Origin: Pseudomonas sp. ADAK18
GTDB taxonomy: Bacteria > Pseudomonadota > Gammaproteobacteria > Pseudomonadales > Pseudomonadaceae
Assembly (NCBI RefSeq): GCF_012935695.1
Contig: NZ_CP052859.1
Span: forward strand, 5,125,001 to 5,189,000
DNA length: 64,000 nucleotides
Direction: 5' to 3'
Below the pieces are notes generated by a model, which made no database searches, was not told the DNA's origin, and saw only the letters and a program-made list of their open reading frames with translations. The position numbers and the translations under genes were made by a program. Positions within the stretch are counted from its first letter, which is position 1; each line of letters begins with the position of its first letter. Positions 1-9,965 of this stretch are shown here, one piece after another.

Positions 1-113
1 CAGTCTCGACTCGTTTGCAAAACACCCTGGCAGAGCTGTCATCGCACGCCCCAACCGCAACACCTATAAAGCGCGGTCAACCGCCGCCAGAAAAACATCA
101 GGAGTCTACCCAC

Positions 114-1061
114 ATGAAAGGTTCCCCCACGTTGTTGTTGGCCGCCATGCTGAGTCTGCCAGTCCTGGCTCAAGCTGCAGAACCGGCTCAATGCAGTACC
201 GTCAACTTCTCTGATGTTGGCTGGACAGACATTACCGTCACCACCGCCACCACCAGCGAAATCCTGAAAGGCCTCGGCTACAAACCCCGTACCACGATGA
301 TTTCCGTTCCGGTGACCTACAAATCGCTGGCCGACGGCAAGAACATGGACATCTTCCTCGGCAACTGGATGCCGACCATGGAAAACGACATCAAGCAGTA
401 CCGTGATGCCGGCACCGTGGAAACCGTGCGCGCCAACCTCGAGAACGCCAAATACACCCTGGCGGTGCCCGAAGCGCTGTACGACAAGGGCCTGAAAGAC
501 TTCGCCGATATCGTCAAATTCAAGGAAGAGCTGGGCGGCAAGATCTACGGCATCGAGCCAGGCAACGACGGCAACCGCACCATCCAGAGCGTGATCGACA
601 AGAACCAGTTCGGCTTGAAAGACGCCGGTTTCAAGGTGGTCGAATCAAGCGAAGCCGGAATGCTCTCGCAGGTGGAACGCGCCACCAAACGCGGCCAGGC
701 GATCGTGTTCCTGGGCTGGGAACCGCACCCGATGAACACCCGCTTCAAGATGAAGTACCTGACCGGGGGTGACGATTCATTCGGCCCCAACTACGGCCAG
801 GCCACCATCTATACCAACACCCGCAAAGGCTACGTCCAGGAATGCAGCAACGTCGGCCAGTTGCTGAAAAACCTGTCGTTCACCTTGAACATGGAAAGCA
901 CCCTGATGGGTAACGTCCTTGACGACAAGATGAAGCCTGACGCTGCAGCCAAGGCCTGGCTGAAGAAGAACCCGCAAGTGCTCGACACCTGGCTCGCCGG
1001 TGTCACCACCATTGATGGCAAACCAGGGTTGGAGGCCGTGAAAGCTTACCTCGCCAAGTAA
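114..1061 (+). CDS. choX: Choline ABC transporter, periplasmic substrate-binding protein
   Basis: A 315-residue binding protein of the OpuAC/glycine-betaine type that delivers choline to the ChoW-ChoV importer in the inner membrane. The ATG at 114 is preceded by AGGAG at 100-104. An in-frame upstream start would add about 33 residues ahead of an otherwise normal signal peptide, which runs through a hydrophobic core to cleavage near AQA-AEPA. The mature protein is rich in Trp, as expected for binding a quaternary ammonium group through an aromatic cage. choW and choV follow on the same strand and the bet genes lie beyond; this matches the order cbcXWV-betT-betIBA in P. aeruginosa, where the gene is called cbcX. 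A hairpin separates it from choW. Confidence 0.95.
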   Translation: MKGSPTLLLAAMLSLPVLAQAAEPAQCSTVNFSDVGWTDITVTTATTSEILKGLGYKPRTTMISVPVTYKSLADGKNMDIFLGNWMPTMENDIKQYRDAGTVETVRANLENAKYTLAVPEALYDKGLKDFADIVKFKEELGGKIYGIEPGNDGNRTIQSVIDKNQFGLKDAGFKVVESSEAGMLSQVERATKRGQAIVFLGWEPHPMNTRFKMKYLTGGDDSFGPNYGQATIYTNTRKGYVQECSNVGQLLKNLSFTLNMESTLMGNVLDDKMKPDAAAKAWLKKNPQVLDTWLAGVTTIDGKPGLEAVKAYLAK

Positions 1062-1069
1062 CTGCTGAC

Positions 1070-1101
1070 CCCGGGCCGGCTCGCTGGCCCGGGATGTTTT
1101 T
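1070..1101 (+). terminator. GC-rich hairpin between choX and choW (attenuator)
   Basis: CCCGGGCC at 1070-1077 pairs with GGCCCGGG at 1086-1093 around an 8-nt loop, and ATGTTTTT follows. It lies nine bases after the choX stop, inside the operon. A partial terminator or 3'-end stabiliser here would give more binding protein than membrane components, a common arrangement in ABC operons. The structure is seen; the effect is inferred. Confidence 0.6.
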
Positions 1102-1128
1102 CCTATTCGCATGTGGACATTCACTACC

Positions 1129-1974
1129 ATGCTGACTGAACAGAAAATCCCACTAGGCCAGTACATCGCTGCCTTCGTCGAATGGTTGACCAAACACGGT
1201 GCCAACTACTTCGACGCAATCGCATCGACACTGGAAACGATGATCCACGGCGTGACGTTCGCGCTGACCTGGTTCAATCCACTGGCATTGATCGGTCTGA
1301 TTGCGCTGCTGGCTCACTTTATTCAACGTAAATGGGGACTGACTGTTTTTGTCATCGCCTCCTTCCTGCTGATCCTCAACCTGGGTTACTGGCAGGAAAC
1401 CATGGAGACCCTGGCGCAGGTGCTGTTTGCCACCCTGGTCTGCGTGGTCATCGGCGTGCCGCTGGGCATTGTTGCCGCGCACAAACCGATGTTCTACACC
1501 CTGATGCGGCCGGTGCTCGATCTGATGCAGACCGTACCGACCTTCGTCTACCTCATCCCTACCCTGACCCTCTTCGGGCTGGGTGTGGTGCCCGGTCTGA
1601 TTTCCACGGTGGTGTTCGCGATTGCCGCGCCGATCCGCCTGACCTACCTGGGTATCCGTGATGTGCCGCAAGAGTTGATGGATGCCGGCAAGGCCTTTGG
1701 CTGCTCACGCCGTCAGTTGCTCTCGCGCATTGAACTGCCCCACGCCATGCCGAGCATCGCCGCCGGCATTACCCAATGCATCATGCTGTCGTTGTCGATG
1801 GTGGTAATCGCCGCCCTGGTGGGTGCCGATGGCCTCGGCAAGCCGGTGGTCAACGCACTGAACACCGCCGACATCGCCCTGGGCTTTGAAGCCGGCCTCG
1901 CGATCGTGTTGCTGGCCATCATGCTCGACCGTATCTGCAAACAACCCGACGCCAAAGTAGGGGGTGACGCATGA
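1129..1974 (+). CDS. choW: Choline ABC transporter, permease
   Basis: Inner-membrane permease of the ProW/OpuAB type, 281 residues, with several hydrophobic helices and the cytoplasmic coupling-loop region around DAGKAFGCSRRQLLSRIELP that contacts the ATPase. The ATG at 1129 gives MLTEQKIPLGQY, the usual family start. Another ATG at 1111 adds six residues, and neither start has a strong Shine-Dalgarno sequence. The stop overlaps the choV start as ATGA, so translation of the two genes is probably coupled. Confidence 0.95.
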   Translation: MLTEQKIPLGQYIAAFVEWLTKHGANYFDAIASTLETMIHGVTFALTWFNPLALIGLIALLAHFIQRKWGLTVFVIASFLLILNLGYWQETMETLAQVLFATLVCVVIGVPLGIVAAHKPMFYTLMRPVLDLMQTVPTFVYLIPTLTLFGLGVVPGLISTVVFAIAAPIRLTYLGIRDVPQELMDAGKAFGCSRRQLLSRIELPHAMPSIAAGITQCIMLSLSMVVIAALVGADGLGKPVVNALNTADIALGFEAGLAIVLLAIMLDRICKQPDAKVGGDA

Positions 1975-3149
1975 GCATCATTCGCTTCGATCAAGTCGAC
2001 GTGGTGTTCTCCAAGGACCCGCGTGAAGCCCTGAAACTGCTCGACCAGGGCATGACCCGTGACCAGATCCTGAAAAAAACCGGGCAGATTGTCGGCGTTG
2101 AAAAGGCCAGCCTGGATATCGAGAAAGGCGAGATCTGCGTGCTGATGGGCCTGTCCGGCTCCGGCAAATCGAGCTTGCTGCGCTGCATCAACGGCTTAAA
2201 TACCGTCAGCCGCGGGCAACTGTTCGTCGAGCACGAAGGCAAGCAGATCGACATTGCCTCTTGCTCCCCGGCCGAGCTGAAAATGATGCGCACCAAGCGC
2301 ATCGCCATGGTCTTCCAGAAGTTTGCCCTGATGCCTTGGCTGACGGTGCGCGAGAACATCAGCTTTGGCCTGGAAATGCAGGGCCGGCCGGAGAAAGAGC
2401 GGCGCAAGCTGGTGGACGACAAACTGGAGCTGGTGGGCCTGGCCCAGTGGCGCAACAAAAAGCCCGACGAACTGTCCGGCGGCATGCAGCAGCGTGTGGG
2501 CCTGGCCCGTGCCCTGGCGATGGATGCCGATATTCTGCTGATGGACGAACCCTTCTCCGCACTCGACCCGCTGATCCGCCAAGGCCTGCAAGACGAATTG
2601 CTGGAGCTGCAAAACAAGCTGAGCAAGACCATCGTGTTCGTCAGCCACGACCTGGATGAAGCGCTGAAACTCGGTAGCCGCATCGCGATCATGAAAGACG
2701 GCCGGATCATCCAGTACAGCGTGCCGGAAGAGATCGTGCTGAACCCTGCCGATGACTATGTGCGCACCTTCGTGGCCCATACCAATCCGTTGAATGTGTT
2801 GTGCGGTCGCAGCCTGATGCGCACGCTGGACAAGTGCACGCGCGTTAACGGTTCGGTGTGCCTGGATCCAGGCGGCGACTCGTGGCTGGACCTGGCGGAA
2901 GGCAACACGATCAAGGGCGCGCGGCAAAACGGTTCAGCGTTGAACTTGCAGAACTGGATGCCTGGTCAGGCGGTGGAAGGCTTGGGCCGGGTACCGACGC
3001 TGGTGGACTCCAATATCGGCATGCGCGATGCATTGCAGATTCGCTATCAGACGGGGAACAAGCTGGTGTTGCATGACAACAACAAGGTGGTGGGGATACT
3101 CGGGGATAGCGAGTTGTATCACGCGTTGCTAGGCAAGAACCTGGGCTGA
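1971..3149 (+). CDS. choV: Choline ABC transporter, ATP-binding subunit
   Basis: A 392-residue ATPase that powers choline import with ChoW. Walker A reads GLSGSGKSS near residue 60, the signature LSGGMQQRVGLARALA comes after it, and Walker B is ILLMDEPFSALDP. A stretch ahead of Walker A (DQGMTRDQILKKTG) is typical of the ProV/OpuAA group. The C-terminal part beyond the nucleotide-binding domain, about 120 residues, is a regulatory region that resembles the usual CBS tail only weakly. The ATG overlaps the choW stop by four bases. A REP pair separates this gene from the convergent betT. Confidence 0.95.
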   Translation: MSIIRFDQVDVVFSKDPREALKLLDQGMTRDQILKKTGQIVGVEKASLDIEKGEICVLMGLSGSGKSSLLRCINGLNTVSRGQLFVEHEGKQIDIASCSPAELKMMRTKRIAMVFQKFALMPWLTVRENISFGLEMQGRPEKERRKLVDDKLELVGLAQWRNKKPDELSGGMQQRVGLARALAMDADILLMDEPFSALDPLIRQGLQDELLELQNKLSKTIVFVSHDLDEALKLGSRIAIMKDGRIIQYSVPEEIVLNPADDYVRTFVAHTNPLNVLCGRSLMRTLDKCTRVNGSVCLDPGGDSWLDLAEGNTIKGARQNGSALNLQNWMPGQAVEGLGRVPTLVDSNIGMRDALQIRYQTGNKLVLHDNNKVVGILGDSELYHALLGKNLG

Positions 3150-3166
3150 TTAAGCACCGCAAAACA

Positions 3167-3259
3167 AATGTGGGAGCGGGCTTGCTCGCGAATGCGGTGT
3201 ATCAGTGTCGGACGTACTGACTGACACTCCGCTTTCGCGAGCAAGCCCGCTCCCACATT
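3167..3259. repeat. REP inverted pair (REPIN) between choV and betT
   Basis: Two inverted copies of the REP core (GTGGGAGCGGGCTTGCTCGC) form arms of about 26 bases around a roughly 40-base spacer, ending AATGTG... and ...CACATT. It sits between the convergent ends of choV and betT and can form a long hairpin in either transcript, so it may also act as a two-way terminator. Confidence 0.9.
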
Positions 3260-3299
3260 GGATAGGCGGTGTCCTTGAGGACACCGCTCACATCAACAC

Positions 3300-5297
3300 T
3301 CAGCTATAGACACGGCCAAGGAGCTGCCGATGGCTTTCAAACTGATCGAGCACGTCCCGGGTGATCTGCTCCTGGGTGAAGCCCATCAGGTCGTATTCCT
3401 GACTCCCGTTGTGCAGGTAAACCTCGGCGCGGTAGTAACGCGCGCGCTCCTCCTCAGCCTCAGCCGACTCACTCGGCGCCGCCAGGTAACCGTCCAGGCT
3501 CACCTCGTAGACAAACGGGTTGCCCTCTTCCATCTCGATTCGCAGGCCCATGCAGCGCTTGGATTTACCGAGCAAGGTCTGCACATCCAGCCCTTGGGCC
3601 CGCAACGCCATTGCCGCTTCTTCCAGCGCCGGCGTCACCTTCTTGTCCATAAAACGTTGCACAACTGCCTGAGTCGGTTGCAGGTCCTGCGCGGTCAGAC
3701 GCTCACTGAAACCACGACGCCCACGCTCAGCCAACTGCGCTTGCTCCTGCTCGATCGCCACATCCTGGCGCATGGCCTTGTGCAAGCCGAACATAAACAG
3801 AATCAGCACCACCGAGAACGGCAGGCCGGCCAGCACCACCATGGTTTGCATGGCTTCGAAGTTACCGGCGAACAGAAGACCGATGGTCACCAGCGTGATC
3901 ACCACCGACCAGAAAATCCGCAGCCAGTGCGGCGCATCTTCGTCAACGTTGCCGCCCTTGCAGGACAGGTTCGCCATCATCACCGCGCCGGAATCCGCCG
4001 GGGTCAGGAACAACACGAAGCCCACAAAGATCGACACACCAATAACAATCTTCGACGCCGGGTAATGCTCAAGCAGTTGGTAGATCGCCATGGACGGTTG
4101 TTCCAGGGCGGTCTTGCCCAGCTCCACCGCCCCATGGTTAAGCACCAGGTCCAAGGCCGAGTTGCCGAAGATCGACAGCCACGCCAGGGTGAAGCCCAAC
4201 GGGATCAGCAGCACGCCGGCCACCAGTTCACGCACGGTGCGACCACGGGAAATACGCGCGATGAACATGCCTACGAATGGCGCCCAGGAAATCCACCAAG
4301 CCCAGTAGAACAGGGTCCACAGGCCCATCCAGCGCTCGGTCTTGTCGCCGTCGCCTTCATACACATAAAGGTCGAAGGTTTTCAGCACGATGCCGTTCAG
4401 GTAATCGCCGGTGTTCTGCACCAGGCCGTTAAGCAAATGCAGGGTGGGGCCGAACAACAACACGAAAATCAGCAAGCCGCTGAACAGCACAATGTTCAGG
4501 TTGGACAGGCGACGAATGCCGTTTTCCACACCCGACACGGCAGCGATGGTCGCCACGGTGCTCATCACGATGATCACGATCAGCAGGTTGGTGTTGCTGT
4601 GCTCCATGCCGAACAGGTTTTCCAACCCGGACGACACTTGCATCGAACCAATCCCCAGGTTCGTCACCAGGCCCAACAGCGTCACGAACATGCCGAAGCC
4701 GTCCACCGCATGACCGGCCGCGCCCTTGACCCAACGCTCGCCCACCAGCGGGTACAGCGCCGAACGCAGCGCCAGCGGTTGGTTATGACGGTAGGCAAAG
4801 TACGCTACGGCCAGGCCGACCAGCGCGTAGATCGCCCAGCCGTGCAGGCCCCAGTGCAGGAAGGTCAACTGCAACGCCTGACGTGCAGCGCCGTTGCTGG
4901 CGGCCGCGCCTTCAGGCGGGTTGAAGTAGTGGTCCAGCGGCTCGGACGCGCCGAAGTACAGCAGCGAAATGCCGATCCCCGACGAGAACAGCATGCCGGC
5001 CCAAGCGCCGTAGCTGAAGTCTGGGGTGTCGTCCTTGCTGCCCAGTTTCAATTTTCCATAGGACGAAAACGCCAGGCCGACCACAAACACCAGGTAGGCA
5101 GCGATAACCACCATGTAGTACCAGCCAAAGCTTTTCGACAACCAAGCCTGGGCCACGCCGAGCATCCTGCCAGCCTCCTGCGGGGCGATGATCAAAATCG
5201 CGGTCAACAACAGAATCAGCGCGGTGGAGGTGTAGAACACCCAACCGTTGACCCGCACCTTTTCTGGCGGGGTCTTTATAAGAGAGGCAGAACTCAT
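3300..5297 (-). CDS. betT: High-affinity choline transporter, BCCT family
   Basis: A 665-residue secondary transporter that carries choline across the inner membrane in symport. It has about twelve hydrophobic helices, the BCCT signature region WWISWAPFVGMFIARISRGRT in the middle, and a long hydrophilic C-terminal tail of about 150 residues, the part known to confer osmotic regulation in BetT proteins. The ATG at 5297 gives MSSASLIKTPPEK and has CGGAG upstream. A longer reading from 5354 adds a basic leader with no homologue that I recognise. It is divergent from betI across a gap containing the BetI operator, and corresponds to the betT copy beside betIBA in P. aeruginosa. Confidence 0.95.
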   Translation of the reverse strand: MSSASLIKTPPEKVRVNGWVFYTSTALILLLTAILIIAPQEAGRMLGVAQAWLSKSFGWYYMVVIAAYLVFVVGLAFSSYGKLKLGSKDDTPDFSYGAWAGMLFSSGIGISLLYFGASEPLDHYFNPPEGAAASNGAARQALQLTFLHWGLHGWAIYALVGLAVAYFAYRHNQPLALRSALYPLVGERWVKGAAGHAVDGFGMFVTLLGLVTNLGIGSMQVSSGLENLFGMEHSNTNLLIVIIVMSTVATIAAVSGVENGIRRLSNLNIVLFSGLLIFVLLFGPTLHLLNGLVQNTGDYLNGIVLKTFDLYVYEGDGDKTERWMGLWTLFYWAWWISWAPFVGMFIARISRGRTVRELVAGVLLIPLGFTLAWLSIFGNSALDLVLNHGAVELGKTALEQPSMAIYQLLEHYPASKIVIGVSIFVGFVLFLTPADSGAVMMANLSCKGGNVDEDAPHWLRIFWSVVITLVTIGLLFAGNFEAMQTMVVLAGLPFSVVLILFMFGLHKAMRQDVAIEQEQAQLAERGRRGFSERLTAQDLQPTQAVVQRFMDKKVTPALEEAAMALRAQGLDVQTLLGKSKRCMGLRIEMEEGNPFVYEVSLDGYLAAPSESAEAEEERARYYRAEVYLHNGSQEYDLMGFTQEQITRDVLDQFESHRQLLGRVYS

Positions 5298-5527
5298 GGC
5301 ACAGATGCTCCGGGCAGTGCAGAGAAACGCAAGGCAGCGCTTGACCCGCGCCATCGATTTTTCGGCAGTCGACGGACGGGTGTTATAAAGACACCCCGAA
5401 AATTCCTGAACCCCACCGAAGCCGTGGCTTGGGCTGTTTCAAGGGTTTTTGCAGAGGTCAGATGTCGCCACATGCACGTAGGAAATACCTGTAGGCAGCG
5501 ACCATTTGTCGCAGATCTTATTCTTTG

Positions 5528-5547
5528 TTGATTGAACGTTCAATCAA
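5528..5547. promoter_or_regulatory. BetI operator
   Basis: TTGATTGAACGTTCAATCAA is a perfect 20-bp palindrome 70 bases before betI. TetR-type BetI repressors bind such sites in bet promoters and are released by choline. A plausible promoter for betIBA overlaps it: -35 TTGAAC at 5532-5537, a 17-base spacer and -10 TAGACT at 5555-5560, so bound BetI would cover the -35. The rest of the 320-base betT-betI gap (5298-5617) shows no gene. Confidence 0.9.
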
Positions 5548-5617
5548 AACAAAATAGACTGGCCATCAAGCCGACGGACGTTTATCGCTCGCCGGCAGGC
5601 CTAAGGAGAGGTGCTAC

Positions 5618-6211
5618 ATGCCCAAGGTCGGTATGCAACCCATACGCCGCCAGCAGTTGATCGAAGCCACGTTGACGGCCATTGATCAGGTCGGAATGGG
5701 AGACGCCAGCATTGCGCTGATCGCCCGTTTGGCCGGTGTTTCGAATGGCATCATCAGTCACTACTTTCAGGACAAGAATGGCCTGATCGCCGCGACGATG
5801 CGGTACCTGATGAACGTCTTGATCGAGAACGTGCACGCACGTCGACACGCGTTGGAGGATGACAGCCCACGGGCGCACCTCCAGGTAATCATCGAAGGCA
5901 ACTTCGACGCCAGCCAAGTCAACGGCCCGGCTATGAAAACCTGGCTGGCCTTCTGGGCCACCAGCATGCACCACCCGTCATTGCACAGGTTGCAGCGGAT
6001 CAACGATCACCGTCTGTATTCCAACCTGTGCTGCCAGTTCCGCCGTGCGATGCCGCTCTCAGAGGCACGCAGCGCAGCCCGCGGGCTGGCGGCCCTGATC
6101 GACGGTTTGTGGTTGCGCGGCGCCCTGTCGGGAGACGCTTTCGACACGGAGCAGGCGCAGCGGATCGCTTACGAATACATGGATTTTCAATTGGCCAAGC
6201 AGGTGAGTTAG
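5618..6211 (+). CDS. betI: TetR-family choline-responsive repressor
   Basis: A 197-residue repressor, exactly the usual BetI length. The N-terminal helix-turn-helix lies at about residues 25-55 ([20 protein letters not shown]). The rest is the helical ligand-binding and dimer domain. The start is fixed by AAGGAGAG at 5603-5610 and by the family N-terminus [18 protein letters not shown]. It is first in a betI-betB-betA operon and represses it through the palindrome at 5528-5547. Confidence 0.96.
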   Translation: MPKVGMQPIRRQQLIEATLTAIDQVGMGDASIALIARLAGVSNGIISHYFQDKNGLIAATMRYLMNVLIENVHARRHALEDDSPRAHLQVIIEGNFDASQVNGPAMKTWLAFWATSMHHPSLHRLQRINDHRLYSNLCCQFRRAMPLSEARSAARGLAALIDGLWLRGALSGDAFDTEQAQRIAYEYMDFQLAKQVS

Positions 6212-6321
6212 AGCACACATAAACGCTCAACCCCTGAACGGCTGCTGATCGGTGTTGCCAGAACCTTATGGCCCACCCCTCAGCGGTTAACGCCAACCAC
6301 TTATGCACTTGCGAGGACTTT

Positions 6322-7794
6322 ATGGCCCGTTTCGAACTGCAAAAACTCTACATTGACGGCGGCTACAGCGACGCTAGCAGCGATGCCACCTTCGAAGCCA
6401 TCAACCCGGCTAACGGTGAAGTTCTCGCCAAAGTGCAACGTGCGACAAAAGAAGACGTTGAACGTGCTGTTGTCAGCGCCGAAAAAGGCCAGAAAATCTG
6501 GGCCGCCATGACCGCCATGGAGCGTTCGCGCATCCTGCGCCGCGCCGTGGAAATCCTGCGCGAGCGCAACGACGAACTGGCCGCCCTGGAAACCCTGGAC
6601 ACCGGTAAAGCGTTCTCCGAAACCAAGTATGTCGACATCGTTACCGGTGCTGACGTGCTGGAATACTACGCAGGCCTGGTGCCCGCCATCGAAGGCGAGC
6701 AGATCCCGCTGCGCACCACTTCTTTCGTCTACACCCGTCGCGAGCCTCTGGGCGTTGTGGCCGGTATCGGCGCATGGAACTACCCGATCCAGATCGCCCT
6801 GTGGAAATCCGCTCCAGCCCTGGCGGCCGGTAACGCGATGATCTTCAAGCCAAGCGAAGTGACGTCCCTGACCACCCTGAAACTGGCTGAGATCTACACC
6901 GCAGCCGGCGTTCCAGACGGCGTGTTCAACGTCCTGACCGGCAGCGGCCGTGAAGTCGGCACCTGGCTGACCGAGCACCCACGCATCGAAAAAATCTCCT
7001 TCACCGGCGGCACCGACACCGGCAAGAAGGTCATGGCCAGCGCTTCCGGCTCTTCCCTCAAAGACGTGACCATGGAACTGGGCGGCAAATCCCCGCTGAT
7101 CATTTTCGACGACGCCGACCTCGATCGCGCCGCCGACACTGCGATGATGGCCAACTTCTACAGCTCCGGCCAGGTCTGCACCAACGGCACTCGCGTGTTC
7201 ATTCCAAAGCACCTGCAAGCCGCCTTCGAAGCGAAGATCGTTGAACGCGTTGCACGCATCCGCGTCGGCAACCCGGAAGACGAGAACACCAACTTCGGCC
7301 CGCTGGTCAGCTTCGCCCACATGGAAAGCGTGCTCGGCTACATCGCCAAAGGTAAAGAAGAAGGCGCTCGCCTGCTGTGCGGCGGCGACCGTCTGACCGA
7401 TGGCGACTTCGCCAAAGGCGCCTTCGTGGCACCGACCGTGTTCACCGACTGCACCGACGAGATGACCATCGTCCGTGAAGAAATCTTTGGCCCGGTGATG
7501 AGCATCCTCACCTACGAAACCGAAGAAGAAGTGATCCGCCGCGCCAACGACACCGACTTCGGTCTGGCTGCCGGCCTGGTCACCAAAGACCTGAACCGCG
7601 CCCACCGCGTGATTCATCAACTGGAAGCCGGTATCTGCTGGATCAACGCCTGGGGCGAGTCCGACGCCAAGATGCCAGTTGGCGGCTACAAGCAGTCGGG
7701 TGTTGGCCGTGAGAACGGCATCAGCTCGCTGAACAACTTCACCCGCATCAAATCGGTACAGGTTGAGCTCGGCGACTACGCCTCGGTGTTCTAA
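6322..7794 (+). CDS. betB: Betaine aldehyde dehydrogenase
   Basis: A 490-residue NAD(P)-dependent aldehyde dehydrogenase that oxidises betaine aldehyde to glycine betaine in the cytoplasm. The coenzyme-fold motif [11 protein letters not shown], the catalytic glutamate region [10 protein letters not shown] and the catalytic cysteine in [12 protein letters not shown] are all present. The start at 6322 ([15 protein letters not shown]) has CGAGGAC ahead of it and matches the family; the reading frame opens 54 bases earlier but that extension has no family counterpart. It follows betI by 110 bases and precedes betA. Confidence 0.97.
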   Translation: MARFELQKLYIDGGYSDASSDATFEAINPANGEVLAKVQRATKEDVERAVVSAEKGQKIWAAMTAMERSRILRRAVEILRERNDELAALETLDTGKAFSETKYVDIVTGADVLEYYAGLVPAIEGEQIPLRTTSFVYTRREPLGVVAGIGAWNYPIQIALWKSAPALAAGNAMIFKPSEVTSLTTLKLAEIYTAAGVPDGVFNVLTGSGREVGTWLTEHPRIEKISFTGGTDTGKKVMASASGSSLKDVTMELGGKSPLIIFDDADLDRAADTAMMANFYSSGQVCTNGTRVFIPKHLQAAFEAKIVERVARIRVGNPEDENTNFGPLVSFAHMESVLGYIAKGKEEGARLLCGGDRLTDGDFAKGAFVAPTVFTDCTDEMTIVREEIFGPVMSILTYETEEEVIRRANDTDFGLAAGLVTKDLNRAHRVIHQLEAGICWINAWGESDAKMPVGGYKQSGVGRENGISSLNNFTRIKSVQVELGDYASVF

Positions 7795-7819
7795 GACCCC
7801 TGAAATCCGGGGTGGCCAA

Positions 7820-7951
7820 TGTGGCGAGCGGGCTTGCCCGCGTTGGGCTGCGTAGCGGCCCCATCCCAGACACTGCGATCTTTCAGACAGAACCCGAGCG
7901 CCGATTTTGCGACTGCTGTGCAGTCGAACGGGGGCAAGCCCCCTCGCCACA
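7820..7951. repeat. Second-type REP pair between betB and betA
   Basis: One copy reads TGTGGCGAGCGGGCTTGCCC followed by CGTTGGGCTGCG, and an inverted partial copy ends GCAAGCCCCCTCGCCACA. The core is GTGGCGAG rather than GTGGGAGC, so this is a different REP class from most others here. It lies inside the bet operon and could reduce read-through from betB to betA. Confidence 0.75.
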
Positions 7952-7987
7952 AAAGCGGCCTGACCACACTTTTAGAGGGTGCATTTA

Positions 7988-9691
7988 ATGTCCCAAGAAT
8001 ACGACTACATCATTGTGGGTGCCGGCTCCGCCGGTAACACCCTGGCGACCCGTCTTACCGAAGACGAAGGCGTCACCGTCCTGCTGCTGGAAGCCGGCGG
8101 CCCGGACTACCGTCTAGACTTCCGTACCCAGATGCCGGCCGCCCTGGCCTTCCCGCTGCAAGGCCGCCGCTACAACTGGGCCTACGAAACCGATCCAGAG
8201 CCACACATGGACGGCCGCAAGATGGAATGCGGTCGCGGCAAGGGCCTGGGCGGTTCTTCGCTGATCAACGGCATGTGCTACATCCGTGGCAACGCCATGG
8301 ACTACGACAACTGGTCGAAACTGCCTGGCCTGGAAGATTGGACCTACCTGGATTGCCTGCCGTATTTCCGCAAGGCCGAAACCCGCGACATCGGCCCGAA
8401 CGACTACCACGGTGGCGAGGGCCCGGTCAGCGTGACCACGCCAAAAGCCGGCAACAACCCGCTGTTCCACGCCATGGTTGAAGCAGGCGTGCAAGCCGGT
8501 TACCCACGTACCGAAGACTTGAACGGTTACCAACAAGAAGGCTTCGGCCCGATGGACCGTACCGTGACGCCGAACGGCCGTCGCGCCAGCACCGCTCGCG
8601 GTTACCTGGACACCGCCAAGAAGCGTTCGACGCTGACCATCGTCACTCACGCCCTGACCGATAAAGTGCTGTTCGAAGGCAAGCGTGCCGTCGGCGTGCG
8701 TTACCTGATCGGTGCTGCCGAAGAGCGCGTTGAAGCCCGTGCCCGCAAGGAAGTCCTGGTGTGCAGCGGCGCTATCGCCTCGCCGCAGCTGCTGCAACGT
8801 TCGGGTGTAGGCCCGGCGAAACTGCTGGAAAGCCTCGACATCCCGGTGGTCCACGACCTGCCAGGCGTCGGTGAAAACCTGCAGGACCACCTGGAACTGT
8901 ACCTGCAATACGCATGCACCCAGCCGGTGTCCTTGTACCCGTCACTGCTCTGGTACAACCAGCCGGCCATCGGTGCCGAGTGGCTGTTCAACGGCACCGG
9001 TATCGGCGCCAGCAACCAGTTCGAAGCGGGCGGTTTCATCCGCACCCGTGAAGAATTCGATTGGCCGAACATCCAGTACCACTTCCTGCCGGTCGCGATT
9101 AACTACAACGGCAGCAACGGCGTAAAAGAGCACGGTTTCCAGGCGCACATGGGCTCCATGCGTTCGCCTAGCCGTGGCCGCATCCAGTTGAAGTCGAAGA
9201 ACCCACGGGACTACCCGAGCATCCTCTTCAACTACATGGCCACCGAGCAGGACTGGCAGGAATTCCGCGACGGCATCCGCCTGACCCGTGAAATCATGCA
9301 GCAGCCGGCGCTGGACGCTTTCCGTGGCCGCGAAATCAGCCCGGGCATCGACGTGCAGACCGACGAGCAACTGGACAAGTTTGTCCGCGAGCACGCCGAA
9401 ACCGCGTTCCACCCGTCCTGCTCGTGCAAGATGGGCACCGACGAGATGGCCGTGGTTGATGCCGAAGGTCGCGTGCATGGCATGCAGGGTCTGCGTGTGG
9501 TCGATGCCTCGATCATGCCGATCATCACCACCGGTAACCTGAACGCACCGACGATCATGATCGCCGAGAAAATCGCCGACAAGATCCGTAACCGCAAGCC
9601 ACTGCCGCGTAGCACCGCCGACTACTACGTCGCGGGTGAAGCGCCGGTACGCGGCAAGCCGTTGCGTGAAGTGAGCCGTACTGCGCAGTAA
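7988..9691 (+). CDS. betA: Choline dehydrogenase
   Basis: A 567-residue GMC-family flavoenzyme that oxidises choline to betaine aldehyde at the membrane. The FAD-binding motif [13 protein letters not shown] is at the N-terminus and the GMC signatures follow ([15 protein letters not shown], and [15 protein letters not shown]). The C-terminal active-site region holds the conserved His ([14 protein letters not shown]) and the [12 protein letters not shown] ending. The ATG at 7988 leaves no leader before the FAD motif. BetA plus BetB convert choline to the osmoprotectant glycine betaine. Confidence 0.97.
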   Translation: MSQEYDYIIVGAGSAGNTLATRLTEDEGVTVLLLEAGGPDYRLDFRTQMPAALAFPLQGRRYNWAYETDPEPHMDGRKMECGRGKGLGGSSLINGMCYIRGNAMDYDNWSKLPGLEDWTYLDCLPYFRKAETRDIGPNDYHGGEGPVSVTTPKAGNNPLFHAMVEAGVQAGYPRTEDLNGYQQEGFGPMDRTVTPNGRRASTARGYLDTAKKRSTLTIVTHALTDKVLFEGKRAVGVRYLIGAAEERVEARARKEVLVCSGAIASPQLLQRSGVGPAKLLESLDIPVVHDLPGVGENLQDHLELYLQYACTQPVSLYPSLLWYNQPAIGAEWLFNGTGIGASNQFEAGGFIRTREEFDWPNIQYHFLPVAINYNGSNGVKEHGFQAHMGSMRSPSRGRIQLKSKNPRDYPSILFNYMATEQDWQEFRDGIRLTREIMQQPALDAFRGREISPGIDVQTDEQLDKFVREHAETAFHPSCSCKMGTDEMAVVDAEGRVHGMQGLRVVDASIMPIITTGNLNAPTIMIAEKIADKIRNRKPLPRSTADYYVAGEAPVRGKPLREVSRTAQ

Positions 9692-9712
9692 CTGATACAC
9701 CGCGTCGCCTGT

Positions 9713-9794
9713 ATCGCAGGCAAGCCAGCTCCCACCTTTGACCACGTTCGCCAGAACAACTCGGTCAACTGTGGGAGCCGGGCTTGCCCGCGAT
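9713..9794. repeat. REP inverted pair after betA
   Basis: The arms ATCGCAGGCAAGCCAGCTCCCA and TGGGAGCCGGGCTTGCCCGCGAT face each other around a spacer of about 35 bases. The pair lies directly downstream of betA. The rest of the 274-base gap to the next gene is C-rich and shows no other clear feature. Confidence 0.85.
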
Positions 9795-9965
9795 GAGGCC
9801 CGACCAGACAGCAAAAGTCTTCCTGCATCACCCCCAGTAAACCCATCCCACACCGCCCCACCCTTGATCCCACCCCCCGCCCGGGCCTAATCTAGTCCCC
9901 GCGCAAACGTTTCACCTTCCTGCCCTATCGACACGCCGGCTTCTGCCTGGCCACGAGGCTTTCTC

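Noticed and set aside
3167..3259. Spaced inverted repeats considered as a CRISPR array
   Set aside because: These are inverted pairs scattered singly between genes, not direct repeats with regular spacers, and no cas genes are present.
3330..5531. 733-codon open frame on the plus strand opposite betT
   Set aside because: It is antisense to a clear BCCT transporter, has no family resemblance and is rich in His, Gln and Arg. This is what high-GC genes give in the opposite frame.
6301..7950. 549-codon open frame on the minus strand opposite betB
   Set aside because: Antisense to a clear aldehyde dehydrogenase; composition and lack of motifs mark it as a shadow.
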